Below are positions 15,436 through 23,350 of a stretch of DNA of 29,937 bases, one piece after another (position 1 is the first letter of the stretch; each line of letters opens with the position of its first letter). The position numbers and the translations under genes were made by a program. The stretch spans positions 1 to 29,937 of the forward strand of contig CBFCZU010000017.1 of assembly GCA_965602635.1 (NCBI GenBank), in the 5' to 3' direction. Under the pieces are notes generated by a model. The model saw nothing but the letters and a program-made list of their open reading frames with translations, was not told where the DNA came from and did no database searches. This DNA comes from CBFCZU01 sp965602635 (lineage in GTDB: Bacteria > Planctomycetota > Phycisphaerae > SM23-33).

Positions 15436-16695
15436 ATGACCAGAGCGGCGGGGATATTCCTGGCAGCGGCGGGGGTCGCGGCGATCTGCGCGGGCTGCCG
15501 CAAACCGAAAGAATCCGAACCCATGACCAGCACGCACATCGACCGAGAGTGGTTCAGGCATAGCCTCATCGACGACAACCTCGCACACTGGCTGGCCGCC
15601 GGGCCGACGGAAAGCGGCTTCTTCCGCACCGACCTGGACAGGCAGTGGCGCCCGGCCGCTCGACAGGTCGCCACGCTGGTCTCCCAGTCGCGGATGATCT
15701 TCGTCATGGCCGCCGGGCACGACGCCACCGGCGAGGAGGCCTACCTCCAGGCCGTCAGCAAGGGGGGCGACTTCCTCGTCGCCAACTTCCGCGACGCCGA
15801 GCACGGCGGGTGGCTCTGGCAGGTCTCGACCGAGGGGAAGGTCCTCGACGACGGCAAGAACAGCTACGGGCACGCGTTCGTGATCTTCGGCCTGGCGCAC
15901 GCCCACCGCGTCACGGGCGAGAAGCGCTTCGCCCGCGCGGCCTTGAGCTGCTGGAATGACATGAAGGCCCACCTCCGCTACGACGGCGGGGGCATCAAGC
16001 CCCGCACCGACCGGGCGTTCACCCGCATCCGCGGCACGAACACGCAGAACCCCATGATGCACCTGTTCGAGGCCCTGCTGGCCCTGCACGAGGCGACCGG
16101 CTCGAAGGAGGTGCTCGACGACGCGGGCGAGCTGGCGGGGTTCATCTACGGCCGGCTGTACCAGGCCGAGGGCGGCTACCTGCCCGAGATGTACGACAAG
16201 GACTGGAAGCCCCTGCCCGTCGCCGACGGCGGCTACGTTGACTTGGGCCACCAGTTCGAGTGGGCCTTCCTGCTCAGCCAGGGCGTCGAGCAGGGCCTGC
16301 CGGCGAGGTACCTCGACATCGCCAAGGGCCTCCTGGACTACGGCATGAAGGTGGCGTACGACCGCGAGGCCGGCGGGATAGCCTCTGCCGGCGACTACGA
16401 CGGCAAGGTCATCCGCCCGGACAAGGGCTGGTGGCAGCAGTGCGAGCTTCTGCGGGCGCTGATGCGTCACGCCGCCGCCCACGGGCGCGACGACCTCTGG
16501 CCGGCGTTCGCCCAGTCGCTGGAGTTCGCCAAGGCCGAGTTCATGGACGCCGAGTACGGCGGCTGGTACGGCTCGGCCACGGGCGGCAAGACGCCGCCGC
16601 GGCGGCAGGCGCGGAAGGGCTCGAACTGGAAGACCGGCTACCACGCCGTGGGCATGTACCGCGAGGCCCTGCGGCTGACGGGCGGGCAGAGGTAG
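15436..16695 (+). CDS. Exported AGE-family epimerase/isomerase-like protein (419 aa)
   Basis: This belongs to the N-acylglucosamine 2-epimerase / cellobiose 2-epimerase / mannose isomerase family of (alpha/alpha)6 barrels. The order RQVATLVSQSRMIFVMA, GGWLWQVSTEG, SYGHAFVIFGLA, PMMHLFEALLAL, LGHQFEWAFLL (the family's catalytic His-containing motif) and NWKTGYHAVGMYREAL near the C-terminus follows the family pattern. Starting at ATG 15436 (GGAG 7 bases upstream) gives an N-terminal hydrophobic segment ending in CAGC at Cys21, a non-ideal lipobox. The usual members are cytoplasmic, so export would be unusual. Internal Met residues after the leader could give a cytosolic form. Likely role: reshaping reducing-end sugars or oligosaccharides. 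Confidence 0.85.
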   Translation: MTRAAGIFLAAAGVAAICAGCRKPKESEPMTSTHIDREWFRHSLIDDNLAHWLAAGPTESGFFRTDLDRQWRPAARQVATLVSQSRMIFVMAAGHDATGEEAYLQAVSKGGDFLVANFRDAEHGGWLWQVSTEGKVLDDGKNSYGHAFVIFGLAHAHRVTGEKRFARAALSCWNDMKAHLRYDGGGIKPRTDRAFTRIRGTNTQNPMMHLFEALLALHEATGSKEVLDDAGELAGFIYGRLYQAEGGYLPEMYDKDWKPLPVADGGYVDLGHQFEWAFLLSQGVEQGLPARYLDIAKGLLDYGMKVAYDREAGGIASAGDYDGKVIRPDKGWWQQCELLRALMRHAAAHGRDDLWPAFAQSLEFAKAEFMDAEYGGWYGSATGGKTPPRRQARKGSNWKTGYHAVGMYREALRLTGGQR

Positions 16696-16717
16696 CGCGC
16701 CGTCGGCGGGGGTGGGC

Positions 16718-17821
16718 TCAGTACCGCCCGTGGGCGCCGACGTACTCCACCACGGCCTTCATGTTGTCCAGCTTCGCGTCGGCCGGCACCTCGTCGGAAG
16801 TACTCATCACGTAGCCTCCGCCCGCCATCGCCGCGTCCAGGCACCGCCGCGCCTCGCGCCGGGCGTCGTCGAGGGTGCCCCTGGCCAGGACGACCGGGCT
16901 GTAGTTCCCGACGATGCTGATCCGCCGGCCGAAGGTCCGTTTCACCTCCGCCAGGTCGCAGTCGCCCAGCACGTCGAAATGCTGGATGAAATGCGGCCCG
17001 CACTCCACCAGGGCGGGCAGGACCGCGCGGGTCTTGCCGGTGGTGAAGAACCCCCAGATCTTCTCGCCTGAGATCCGCTGCGTCACCCGGCGGGCACGCT
17101 CGATGACGAACTCTTTCACCAGCTTCGGGCTCAGCAGGCTGGTCGATGCCCAGCAGATGTCCAGCACGAGCACGTCGGCGGCCGAGGCGTTGAACGCCGC
17201 GATCTCCGCTTCCTTGAGGCGATTCACCGCGTCGAGGATTCGGTGCATCCGCTCGGGAATCTCCAGCAGGTCGAAGATGAACTCGGTATCGCGACGCATT
17301 TGGCCCAGGTGGTACAGCGCGTCGCTAATCCAGAATCCGGCGACGCCGTCGTCTCCGATGTAGTCGCGTGCCTCGCGGCTCCGCGCCACGTCCGGCCGGG
17401 CGCTCTCGGCCAACTGCTCCACGTGGGCCTCGAGGGCGTCGTAGTCTCCCCTGTCCTTGATGAGGTACTCGACGGTCTTCGGCACGAGCGGGTCGCCGGG
17501 AATGAAGTTCGACTTCCGGCGCCCGGTTAACGTTCCCCGCGGCGTCTTCAACGTGCGAATGTCCGTGAGCGAGCCGTCCGGCCCGGCCACCCGCTCAGTG
17601 CGATCGTCATAGCCGTCGGGCATGTCGGCGGTGAGAACCGGCCCCACGCCCTGGAGGTTGAACACGGCCGAGCCGACGAGGCGGTGGGCGTCCACCATCG
17701 CCCGCCAGTCCTGCCGCCCCGTCACGGCGTGGGCGAACCGCCCGACCAGCTCCCACGTCACCGGCACGACGTCCGGAGTTTCCCCGCGAAGGGCCGTGAG
17801 CAGCCGCTGCCTCTTTGTCAT
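16718..17821 (-). CDS. Uroporphyrinogen decarboxylase (URO-D) family protein (367 aa)
   Basis: The opening MTKRQRLLTALRGETPDVVPVTWELVGRF is the characteristic start of the URO-D/MtaA/CmuA-like superfamily. The fold continues through ADVLVLDICWASTSLLSPKL and ECGPHFIQHFDVLGDCDLAE to a C-terminal ISIVGNYSPVVLARGT strand. Members include heme-pathway HemE and many cobalamin-dependent methyltransferases. The absence of heme genes nearby and the typical abundance of diverged paralogs in planctomycetes favour a methyltransferase-like or unknown role over HemE. GGAGG lies 5 bases before the ATG. The gene ends 22 bases from the convergent AGE-family gene and diverges from aroA. Confidence 0.85.
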   Translation of the reverse strand: MTKRQRLLTALRGETPDVVPVTWELVGRFAHAVTGRQDWRAMVDAHRLVGSAVFNLQGVGPVLTADMPDGYDDRTERVAGPDGSLTDIRTLKTPRGTLTGRRKSNFIPGDPLVPKTVEYLIKDRGDYDALEAHVEQLAESARPDVARSREARDYIGDDGVAGFWISDALYHLGQMRRDTEFIFDLLEIPERMHRILDAVNRLKEAEIAAFNASAADVLVLDICWASTSLLSPKLVKEFVIERARRVTQRISGEKIWGFFTTGKTRAVLPALVECGPHFIQHFDVLGDCDLAEVKRTFGRRISIVGNYSPVVLARGTLDDARREARRCLDAAMAGGGYVMSTSDEVPADAKLDNMKAVVEYVGAHGRY

Positions 17822-17866
17822 GGTGCCTCCCGGTAGCGCGAATCGGCCTCGTCCGGGCCGGGCAAC

Positions 17867-17872
17867 ACTATA
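17867..17872 (-). promoter_or_regulatory. -10 element of the URO-D-family gene
   Basis: The minus-strand TATAGT matches the -10 consensus at five of six positions and lies about 45 bases upstream of the ATG at 17821. No good -35 is visible at 16-18 bases. Confidence 0.4.
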
Positions 17873-17923
17873 ACGCGCGCCCGGTCAGTGGCACAGACCG
17901 CCCGGCCGGGGCCCGCGCCGGCC

Positions 17924-17953
17924 TTGACGCAATAACCGCAGGGGGCTTAGCAT
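17924..17953 (+). promoter_or_regulatory. Possible aroA-aroC promoter
   Basis: TTGACG (17924-17929) is followed after 18 bases by TAGCAT (17948-17953), about 36 bases upstream of the aroA ATG. The -35 is good, the -10 moderate and the spacing slightly long. Confidence 0.45.
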
Positions 17954-17989
17954 GACCGGGCCGAATCGGCATCTGAGAGCGTGGCGAGA

Positions 17990-19273
17990 ATGGACCTCCT
18001 GGTTGGGCCATCCCGGAACCTGCACGGCACGGTCGAGGTGCCCCCGAACAAGAGCCACTCGTTCCGCGCGCTGATCATGGCCTCTCTGGCTGAGGGCAGC
18101 AGCCGGATCACCGCCCCGGCCGTGTCGAGCGACTGGATGCGCGGCACCGAGGCGATGGAGATGTTCGGCGTCCGCGTCAGCCCCCGCGCCGGGAACGTCT
18201 GGGAGGTCGCCGGCGTGGGCGGCAAGCTCAACACCCCCGACGACGTGATCAACTGCGGCAACAGCGGGATCATCCTGCGGTTCTTCAGCGCCCTGGCGAC
18301 CTGCTGCGACGGCTACACGGTGCTGACCGGCGACGAGTCGATCCGCCACATCCGCCCGTGCGGGGCGCTGATAGACGCCCTGAACTCGCTGGGCGCCTGG
18401 GCGGTCTCGACCAAGGGCGACGGTCACGCCCCGGTGGTCGTCCGCGGCCCGCTGGCGGGGGGGGCGGCCGAGATTGACGGGGCCGACTCCCAGCCGGTTA
18501 GCGCACTGCTGATCGCCGGCGCCCTGGGCTCGGCGCCGCTGGAGCTGACCGTCCGCAACCCGGGCGAGAAGCCGTGGGTGGGCGTGACGCTCCACTGGCT
18601 GGCCCGATGCGGTGTGGAGGTCGTCAACGAGGACTACGCCCGCTACGTCGTCCCCGCCGCCCAGCGATGGGGTGGCTTCGAGACGGCCGTCCCCGGCGAC
18701 TGGTCGGCGGCCATGTACCCGATAGTCGCCGGCCTGCTCTGCCCCGACAGCGAGGTGCGCGTGGCCGGGGTCGATCCCGACGACGTGCAGGGCGACAAGG
18801 CCGTGCTGGACGTGCTGCGCGAGATGGGCGCAGACGTGCAGCTCAACGACGGGGTCGTCGTCGCCCGCTCCTCGAAGCTCACCGGGCGGGTGATCGACTG
18901 CAACGACTTCATCGACCAGTTCATGCTGCTGGCGGTGGTGGGGGCCTGCGCCGACGGCGAGACAGTCCTCACCAACGCCGAGATCTGCCGCCACAAGGAG
19001 TGCGACCGGATCACCCAGATGCACAAGGCCCTCTCGGCGATGGGCGCCGACGTGGAGGAGAGGCCCGACGGGCTGGTGATCCGCTCCAGCCGCCTCCGCG
19101 GCGCCAGGTTCGACAGCCGAGCCGACCACCGCATGGTGATGACGCTCGCCCTGGCGGCGATGGTGGCCGAGGGCGGCGGCAGCAGGATCAGCGACGTCGA
19201 GTGCGTCAAGAAGACCTTCCCGTCGTTCGTCGAGCGGATGACGGCCATTGGCTGCGACATGCAGAAACAGTAA
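17990..19273 (+). CDS. aroA: 5-enolpyruvylshikimate-3-phosphate synthase, divergent (427 aa)
   Basis: AroA joins phosphoenolpyruvate and shikimate 3-phosphate, the sixth step of the shikimate pathway. Visible active-site landmarks are NKSHSFRA (Lys21, Ser22, Arg26), IRPCG (the E. coli Arg124 region), DSQPVSALL, FIDQF (catalytic Asp), CRHKECDR (Lys-Glu-x-x-Arg), ADHRMVM and VKKTFPSF. The PEP-site loop reads GNSGIILRFF where E. coli has GNAGTAMRPL, so the equivalents of Thr97 and Pro101 are Ile94 and Phe98. I chose ATG 17990, ten bases after GAGAG; a GTG at 17981 lies too close to that site. It is followed by aroC after 44 bases, forming a small shikimate operon. Confidence 0.93.
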   Translation: MDLLVGPSRNLHGTVEVPPNKSHSFRALIMASLAEGSSRITAPAVSSDWMRGTEAMEMFGVRVSPRAGNVWEVAGVGGKLNTPDDVINCGNSGIILRFFSALATCCDGYTVLTGDESIRHIRPCGALIDALNSLGAWAVSTKGDGHAPVVVRGPLAGGAAEIDGADSQPVSALLIAGALGSAPLELTVRNPGEKPWVGVTLHWLARCGVEVVNEDYARYVVPAAQRWGGFETAVPGDWSAAMYPIVAGLLCPDSEVRVAGVDPDDVQGDKAVLDVLREMGADVQLNDGVVVARSSKLTGRVIDCNDFIDQFMLLAVVGACADGETVLTNAEICRHKECDRITQMHKALSAMGADVEERPDGLVIRSSRLRGARFDSRADHRMVMTLALAAMVAEGGGSRISDVECVKKTFPSFVERMTAIGCDMQKQ

Positions 19274-19317
19274 TTCGTATTCCGGGCTCCGAGTCCCGAA
19301 CATGAAGGAGATCCAAG

Positions 19318-20526
19318 GTGCTGGGCAATACATTCGGACGCGTATTTCAGGTGACCACGTGCGGTGAGAGCTACGGCTGGCACGCGAGCAAAGACGGCGC
19401 GGGCTACGGCGGGGCGCTGTTCGCCATCGTCAACGGCGTTCCGTCGGGCATCGAGCTGGACGTGGGCATGGTCCAGGAGGAGCTTTACAAGCGCCGCCCG
19501 GGGCAGAGCAAGCTGGACTCGCCGCGGAAGGAGACCGACATCGTCGAGGTTGTCAGCGGGCTGTTCGAGGGGCGGACAACCGGCGCGCCCGTGGGCCTGC
19601 TCATTCGCAACGTTGACACCCAGGACCTGCACATCAACCAGTACCGCGAGGTGAAGGACGTTATCCGCCCGGGCCACGCGGAGGTGAACTTCTTTCACAA
19701 ATACGGCGAGCACGGCGACTGGTGCGGGGCCGGGCGCGCCAGCGGGCGCGAGACCGTCGGGCGCGTCGCCGCCGGGGCGGTGGCAAAGCAGATCCTCGCC
19801 CGGGAGGGAATCGAGATCCTCGCCCACGTGGTCAAGTCGCACGGAATCTCCGGGCGGAGCCTCTCGGACGGGACAATGACCTTCGAGGAGCTCAAGGCCA
19901 ACTACCGCGCCAACGACCTGAACTGCTGCGACGCCGAGGCGGCTGAGAAGATGATCGCCGACCTGCTGGTCGTGGGCGAGGACGGCGACACCGCCGGCGG
20001 GGACATAGAGATCGTCGCCCGCGGCGTGCCGGCGGGGCTGGGCGAGCCGGTCTTCGACAAGCTCAAGGCCACCATCGCCCACGGCCTGTGCAGCATCGGC
20101 GCCATGACCGGGCTGGAGTTCGGCGCCGGGGCGAAGGCGGGCGGGGTCCTGGGCAGCAAGTGGAACGACCAGCCGTTCCTCGAGGACGGAAAGGTCCGCT
20201 GGCGGACGAACAACTGCGGCGGCTTCCTCGGCGGGATGAGCAACGGCGAGGACCTGCTCATGCGGATGTACGTCAAGCCCACCCCCACGCTGTCCAAGGA
20301 CCAGCAGACCGTGGACATGCTCAAGGTCAAGGCGGGCAAGCTGGCGGCCATCACCCGCCGAGACATCTCCATCTGCCCGCGGATTTACCCGGTGGCCGAG
20401 GCCATGGTCGCCATCGCCGTCACCGACGCCCTGTTCATGGCCCGCGGGTGGTACGGCGTCTCCCGGATGGACCCCAAGTGGGAGGCCATGACCGCCCCGA
20501 GGAACACCGGCGAGTACACGAAGTAG
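19318..20526 (+). CDS. aroC: Chorismate synthase, divergent (402 aa)
   Basis: AroC converts EPSP to chorismate using reduced FMN. The start is GTG 19318 with AAGGAG 7 bases upstream. MLGNTFGRVFQVTTCGESYG corresponds to the family N-terminus, but the usual GESHG is GESYG (Tyr19), followed by an extra segment WHASKDGAGY not present in E. coli. RPGHAE retains the second catalytic His (His120). GAGRASGRETVGRVAAGA is the FMN/phosphate motif with two changes from GGGRSSARET. GVPAGLGEPVFDKL and RRDISICPRIYPVAEAM are strongly conserved. Length is slightly above the 360-aa average. It sits directly after aroA, which supports the assignment despite the active-site change. Confidence 0.93.
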   Translation: MLGNTFGRVFQVTTCGESYGWHASKDGAGYGGALFAIVNGVPSGIELDVGMVQEELYKRRPGQSKLDSPRKETDIVEVVSGLFEGRTTGAPVGLLIRNVDTQDLHINQYREVKDVIRPGHAEVNFFHKYGEHGDWCGAGRASGRETVGRVAAGAVAKQILAREGIEILAHVVKSHGISGRSLSDGTMTFEELKANYRANDLNCCDAEAAEKMIADLLVVGEDGDTAGGDIEIVARGVPAGLGEPVFDKLKATIAHGLCSIGAMTGLEFGAGAKAGGVLGSKWNDQPFLEDGKVRWRTNNCGGFLGGMSNGEDLLMRMYVKPTPTLSKDQQTVDMLKVKAGKLAAITRRDISICPRIYPVAEAMVAIAVTDALFMARGWYGVSRMDPKWEAMTAPRNTGEYTK

Positions 20527-20552
20527 CCGCCGGCCAGTGGGCCTTCGCCTTG

Positions 20553-20572
20553 CCGCGGGCGCGCGCCCGCGG
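20553..20572. repeat. Perfect 20-bp palindrome after aroC
   Basis: CCGCGGGCGC is immediately followed by its reverse complement. It lies 26 bases after the aroC stop and before hicB. No T-run follows, so it could be a bidirectional hairpin or interspersed element rather than a classical terminator. A TACTAT hexamer just downstream could serve as a hicB -10. Confidence 0.6.
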
Positions 20573-20604
20573 TACTATTGGAGGCGGGAAAGGGAGCCGC
20601 TACG

Positions 20605-20814
20605 ATGAGACTGTTGGTGAACCTGGTTTACGACCCCGAATACAAGGGCTACGTGGCCGACGTGCCGGAACTGCCCGGCTGCATGAGCCAGGGCAAGACG
20701 ATGGAAGCGGCCTTGAAGAACGTGAAGGAGGCCATCGCCCTGTACCTGGAAACCGTGCCGGGACGAAAGCGCAGGCCTACCAAGCCGGCGTTCACCACCG
20801 TCGTGGAGGTTTGA
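20605..20814 (+). CDS. hicB: HicB-family antitoxin (69 aa)
   Basis: The partial RNase-H fold of HicB is recognisable: a first strand, then YKGYVADVPELPGCMSQGKT, and the helix EAALKNVKEAIALYLETV. In type II HicAB modules HicB binds and neutralises the mRNA interferase HicA and often represses its own promoter. This is a short HicB without an added DNA-binding domain, so autoregulation is less certain. GGGAG lies 8 bases before ATG 20605. Its stop codon is followed after one base by the GTG start of the hicA frame, so the two are probably translationally coupled in the order hicB-hicA. Confidence 0.88.
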   Translation: MRLLVNLVYDPEYKGYVADVPELPGCMSQGKTMEAALKNVKEAIALYLETVPGRKRRPTKPAFTTVVEV

Positions 20815-20815
20815 G

Positions 20816-21028
20816 GTGGCCAGACTGGCCGGAGTCTCGGGCAGAAGGGCCGTCGCGGCGTTCTGTCGCGCGGGCTACCGCGTGGCCAGGCAGCGCGGCA
20901 GCCACGTCATCCTGCGGCGCAGAGGCTTGCCCAACCTGGTTATCCCCAATCACCGATCGGTCGCCCCGTCCCTGCTCTGCTGCTCGCGTGAAGCGCCTGC
21001 CGCCCGTGCCAGGCAGAAAGGAAGCACA
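20816..21028 (+). pseudogene. hicA: HicA-like toxin frame lacking its own stop codon
   Basis: From GTG 20816 (GGAGG 6 bases upstream) the frame reads VSGRRAVAAFCRAGYRVARQ then RGSHVILRRRG and LVIPNHRSVAP, which is HicA through the catalytic GSH. HicA cleaves mRNA. The usual C-terminal 'GtL..il...g' helix is replaced by Cys/Arg/Ala-rich sequence, and the frame continues without a stop into the next gene (to 22558). A TGA in another frame at 21030-21032 overlaps that gene's ATG, as if an ancestral hicA ended there and a frameshift has since occurred. The toxin is probably inactive or fused; a sequencing error is an alternative. Confidence 0.65.
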
Positions 21029-22558
21029 ATGAGGAAGGCGTCTTTACTGTGCATGTCTGTGGTGATGTTGGCATGTCTGTGCGGCCTCGGGGTGCATGGG
21101 CGCACGGCTGAGGGCAAGCCCCCGGCCGCCACTACCCGCCCAGCCGCGGCCGGTCGGCTGGCGAAGCCCGAGATATGGATGTGCTATCGCGACCCGCTCG
21201 CCCTGGCCGCCACGGACGCACGCTGGGACTTCGTGAAAGGGCGCATATCGGGGATCAAGATATACATCGGCACGCTGCGGAAGGCACCCCCCGACAAGCT
21301 CGCCGCCCTGGCGGCGATGCTCAAGGCCGGCCGCATCCAGGTGGCCGTCGAGTGCGGCGGGACGCTCGGCTACGCCCCGCTGGACGAGACCAACGGCGAG
21401 AAGTCGGCCGAGATCGAGCTGCGGAACATCGACAAGTGGTACCGCGCCGGCGGGAAGGTGGACTACCTCGACCTGGACGGGCCCGTCCGCCGCCTGCTCT
21501 ACCCGAAGAAGAAGAAAGGCTTCACCTCCGTCGAGAAGTGCGCCGGTGAGCTGATGGACTACATGCGTGCGGTCAGGAAGGCACACCCGGAGATTCGATT
21601 TTTCCTGCTGACGAACTTCCCCAACTGGGGCTACCGCGAGGGCGTCTCGTACCACGCCCGCGGGCCGAAGCGGCAGGATAACGGCGACTACGACGCCGTG
21701 GTGAGGACGGTGCTCAAGGCTGCTGACGCGGCGAAGCTGAGCTTCGCCGGCGTAACGGTGGACAACCCCTACGAGTACCTCATGGGCGAGCATTCGTCGG
21801 TGAAGCTCAAGGACCCGACCAAGGTGGACTGGATCAAGCGGGTCCGGGCGTACGAGGATTTCGCCCGCTCGCGGGGGCTGGAGTTCAACCTGATCGCCAA
21901 CTCCGAGCGCGGCGGCAACACGTCGGACGAGGCCTTCTACGAGCGGACGCTGAAGATGGTGGACGCGTACGTGGCCGCCGGCGGCAGGCCCACCCGCTAC
22001 ATCATCCAGAGCTGGTATCCGTTCCCCAAGAGGCTCGTGCCCGAGACCGCGCCGCATTCGATGACTGCCCTGGTCAGGGCGGCGATGCTGAAGCTCCACC
22101 CCGCCGCGGCGCCCAAGGGGGACCCGGCCAAGGCCAAGGCCATCTACGAGCGCGGGCTGGCGGTGGAGAGGGGCGGCGACATCCAGGGCGGCATCGCCCA
22201 TTTCCGCCGGGCGATCGAGGCCGACCCGGCCTACGCGCCGGTCCTGAACCACTTCGCCTGGCTGCGGGCGGCCAACCCCGATCCCAAGCTCCGCGACGGC
22301 GCCCAGGCTGTCCGCCTCGCCGAGCGGGCATGCAAGGCGGCCGTGGACGAGAAAAAGCCGACCATCTTCGCCGCGAACTGCCTCGACACGCTGGCCGTTG
22401 CGTACGCCGAGGCGGGGCGCTTCAAGGACGCCGTGGCGACTCAGAAGCGGGCCATCGCCGTGGTGAGGGCCGCGGGCCGCAGACGCGCGCCCAGGTCGTT
22501 CACCGCCCGGCTGAGGCTTTTCGAGGCTGGCAAGCCATACCACGACCGCCCGCGGTGA
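21029..22558 (+). CDS. Secreted protein with barrel-like domain and C-terminal TPR region (509 aa)
   Basis: ATG 21029 has AGGAAG 5 bases upstream and encodes a Sec signal, MRKASLLCMSVVMLACLCGL, followed by a Pro/Ala/Thr linker. Residues of roughly 50-340 alternate strands and helices in a TIM-barrel-like manner (KIYIGTL, VAVECGGT, VDYLDLDGPV, RFFLLTNFPNWG, LSFAGVTVDNPYEY, LEFNLIANS, TRYIIQSWYPFP), reminiscent of glycosidase-type barrels, but I recognise no specific family. The last 150 residues contain TPR-like helices (IYERGLAVERGGDIQGGIAH and ALAVAYAEAGRFKDA-like repeats). It is in frame with the hicA remnant upstream, so annotation software may merge the two. The exact role is unknown; a carbohydrate-related surface or periplasmic function is a guess. 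Confidence 0.75.
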   Translation: MRKASLLCMSVVMLACLCGLGVHGRTAEGKPPAATTRPAAAGRLAKPEIWMCYRDPLALAATDARWDFVKGRISGIKIYIGTLRKAPPDKLAALAAMLKAGRIQVAVECGGTLGYAPLDETNGEKSAEIELRNIDKWYRAGGKVDYLDLDGPVRRLLYPKKKKGFTSVEKCAGELMDYMRAVRKAHPEIRFFLLTNFPNWGYREGVSYHARGPKRQDNGDYDAVVRTVLKAADAAKLSFAGVTVDNPYEYLMGEHSSVKLKDPTKVDWIKRVRAYEDFARSRGLEFNLIANSERGGNTSDEAFYERTLKMVDAYVAAGGRPTRYIIQSWYPFPKRLVPETAPHSMTALVRAAMLKLHPAAAPKGDPAKAKAIYERGLAVERGGDIQGGIAHFRRAIEADPAYAPVLNHFAWLRAANPDPKLRDGAQAVRLAERACKAAVDEKKPTIFAANCLDTLAVAYAEAGRFKDAVATQKRAIAVVRAAGRRRAPRSFTARLRLFEAGKPYHDRPR

Positions 22559-22579
22559 CGAAACTCATGGGGAGTGCGG

Positions 22580-23350
22580 ATGGATACGCAGACCGAGGCT
22601 CCGGGCGGACCCGAGCAGGCCAAGCGCCCCAGATCAATCTATGCCCAGTTACCCGAGGCGTTCGCCTATCCGTTCAGGGGCATGGGCTGGGCGGTTCTTG
22701 CGGCCGGGGCTGTCTGCTTCTGGGTGTTGAATGCTCTGCTGGCATTTCCCTCCAGCGGGTACTTCGGGATCTTCAAGCTGCTCCTCGCCATCGGGATAGG
22801 CGGGTACCTGTGCGCGTACATGATCAGGATAATTGGCTCTTCGGCCGACGGGCGCGAGGAGTTGCCGGACTGGCCGGAACTGACCAACTTTTGGGATGAC
22901 ATTCTCAGGCCGCTGCTTCTTGTGATTAGCACGGCCCTGTTCAGCTTCCTCCCGCTGATCGTCCATGTCTTGTCGTTCGCGTGGTCCGCGCCCGGTGACG
23001 CCACTTACCCCAGGGACGCCCTGTACTGGCTCTGCCTGGGCTGGGGGCTCATGTACCTGCCCATGGCGTTGATCGCCGTGGCCCTGTTCGATTCCTTCAT
23101 GGCGCTGAATCCCCTGGTGGTGATCGGAGGGATCCTCAAGACGCTGCCGGCCTATCTGTTCGCGGCGGCTATCTTCTTCGTGTGCTATTTCGTCAGCGCG
23201 TGGGTCAAGGAGCTTATTTCCGCCGCGGTGCCGGTGGTCGGGTCGCTGATCGCCGGGGCCGTCGCCCTGTACTTCCTGATGGTCGAGATGCACGTCCTCG
23301 GCCTGTTGTACAATACTCACGCCAAACGCCTGGGATGGTTCGAGAGGTAG
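22580..23350 (+). CDS. Polytopic membrane protein, DUF4013-like (256 aa)
   Basis: The first 35 residues are hydrophilic and cytosol-like. About six hydrophobic segments follow, including GWAVLAAGAVCFWVLNALLA, IFKLLLAIGIGGYLCAYMI, ILRPLLLVISTALFSFLPLI, LCLGWGLMYLPMALIAVALF, AYLFAAAIFFVCYFV and VGSLIAGAVALYFLMVEM. The overall plan resembles DUF4013-type integral membrane proteins of unknown function. I preferred ATG 22580 (GGGGAG 5 bases upstream) over GTG 22574, which overlaps the ribosome-binding site. It begins 21 bases after the stop of the secreted TPR protein and probably shares its transcript. Confidence 0.8.
   Translation: MDTQTEAPGGPEQAKRPRSIYAQLPEAFAYPFRGMGWAVLAAGAVCFWVLNALLAFPSSGYFGIFKLLLAIGIGGYLCAYMIRIIGSSADGREELPDWPELTNFWDDILRPLLLVISTALFSFLPLIVHVLSFAWSAPGDATYPRDALYWLCLGWGLMYLPMALIAVALFDSFMALNPLVVIGGILKTLPAYLFAAAIFFVCYFVSAWVKELISAAVPVVGSLIAGAVALYFLMVEMHVLGLLYNTHAKRLGWFER

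Noticed and set aside
12921..15563. An 880-codon plus-strand frame spanning several minus-strand genes
   Set aside because: It overlaps KDPG aldolase, the lipoprotein and the DUF2617-like gene in antisense and shows no domain of its own.
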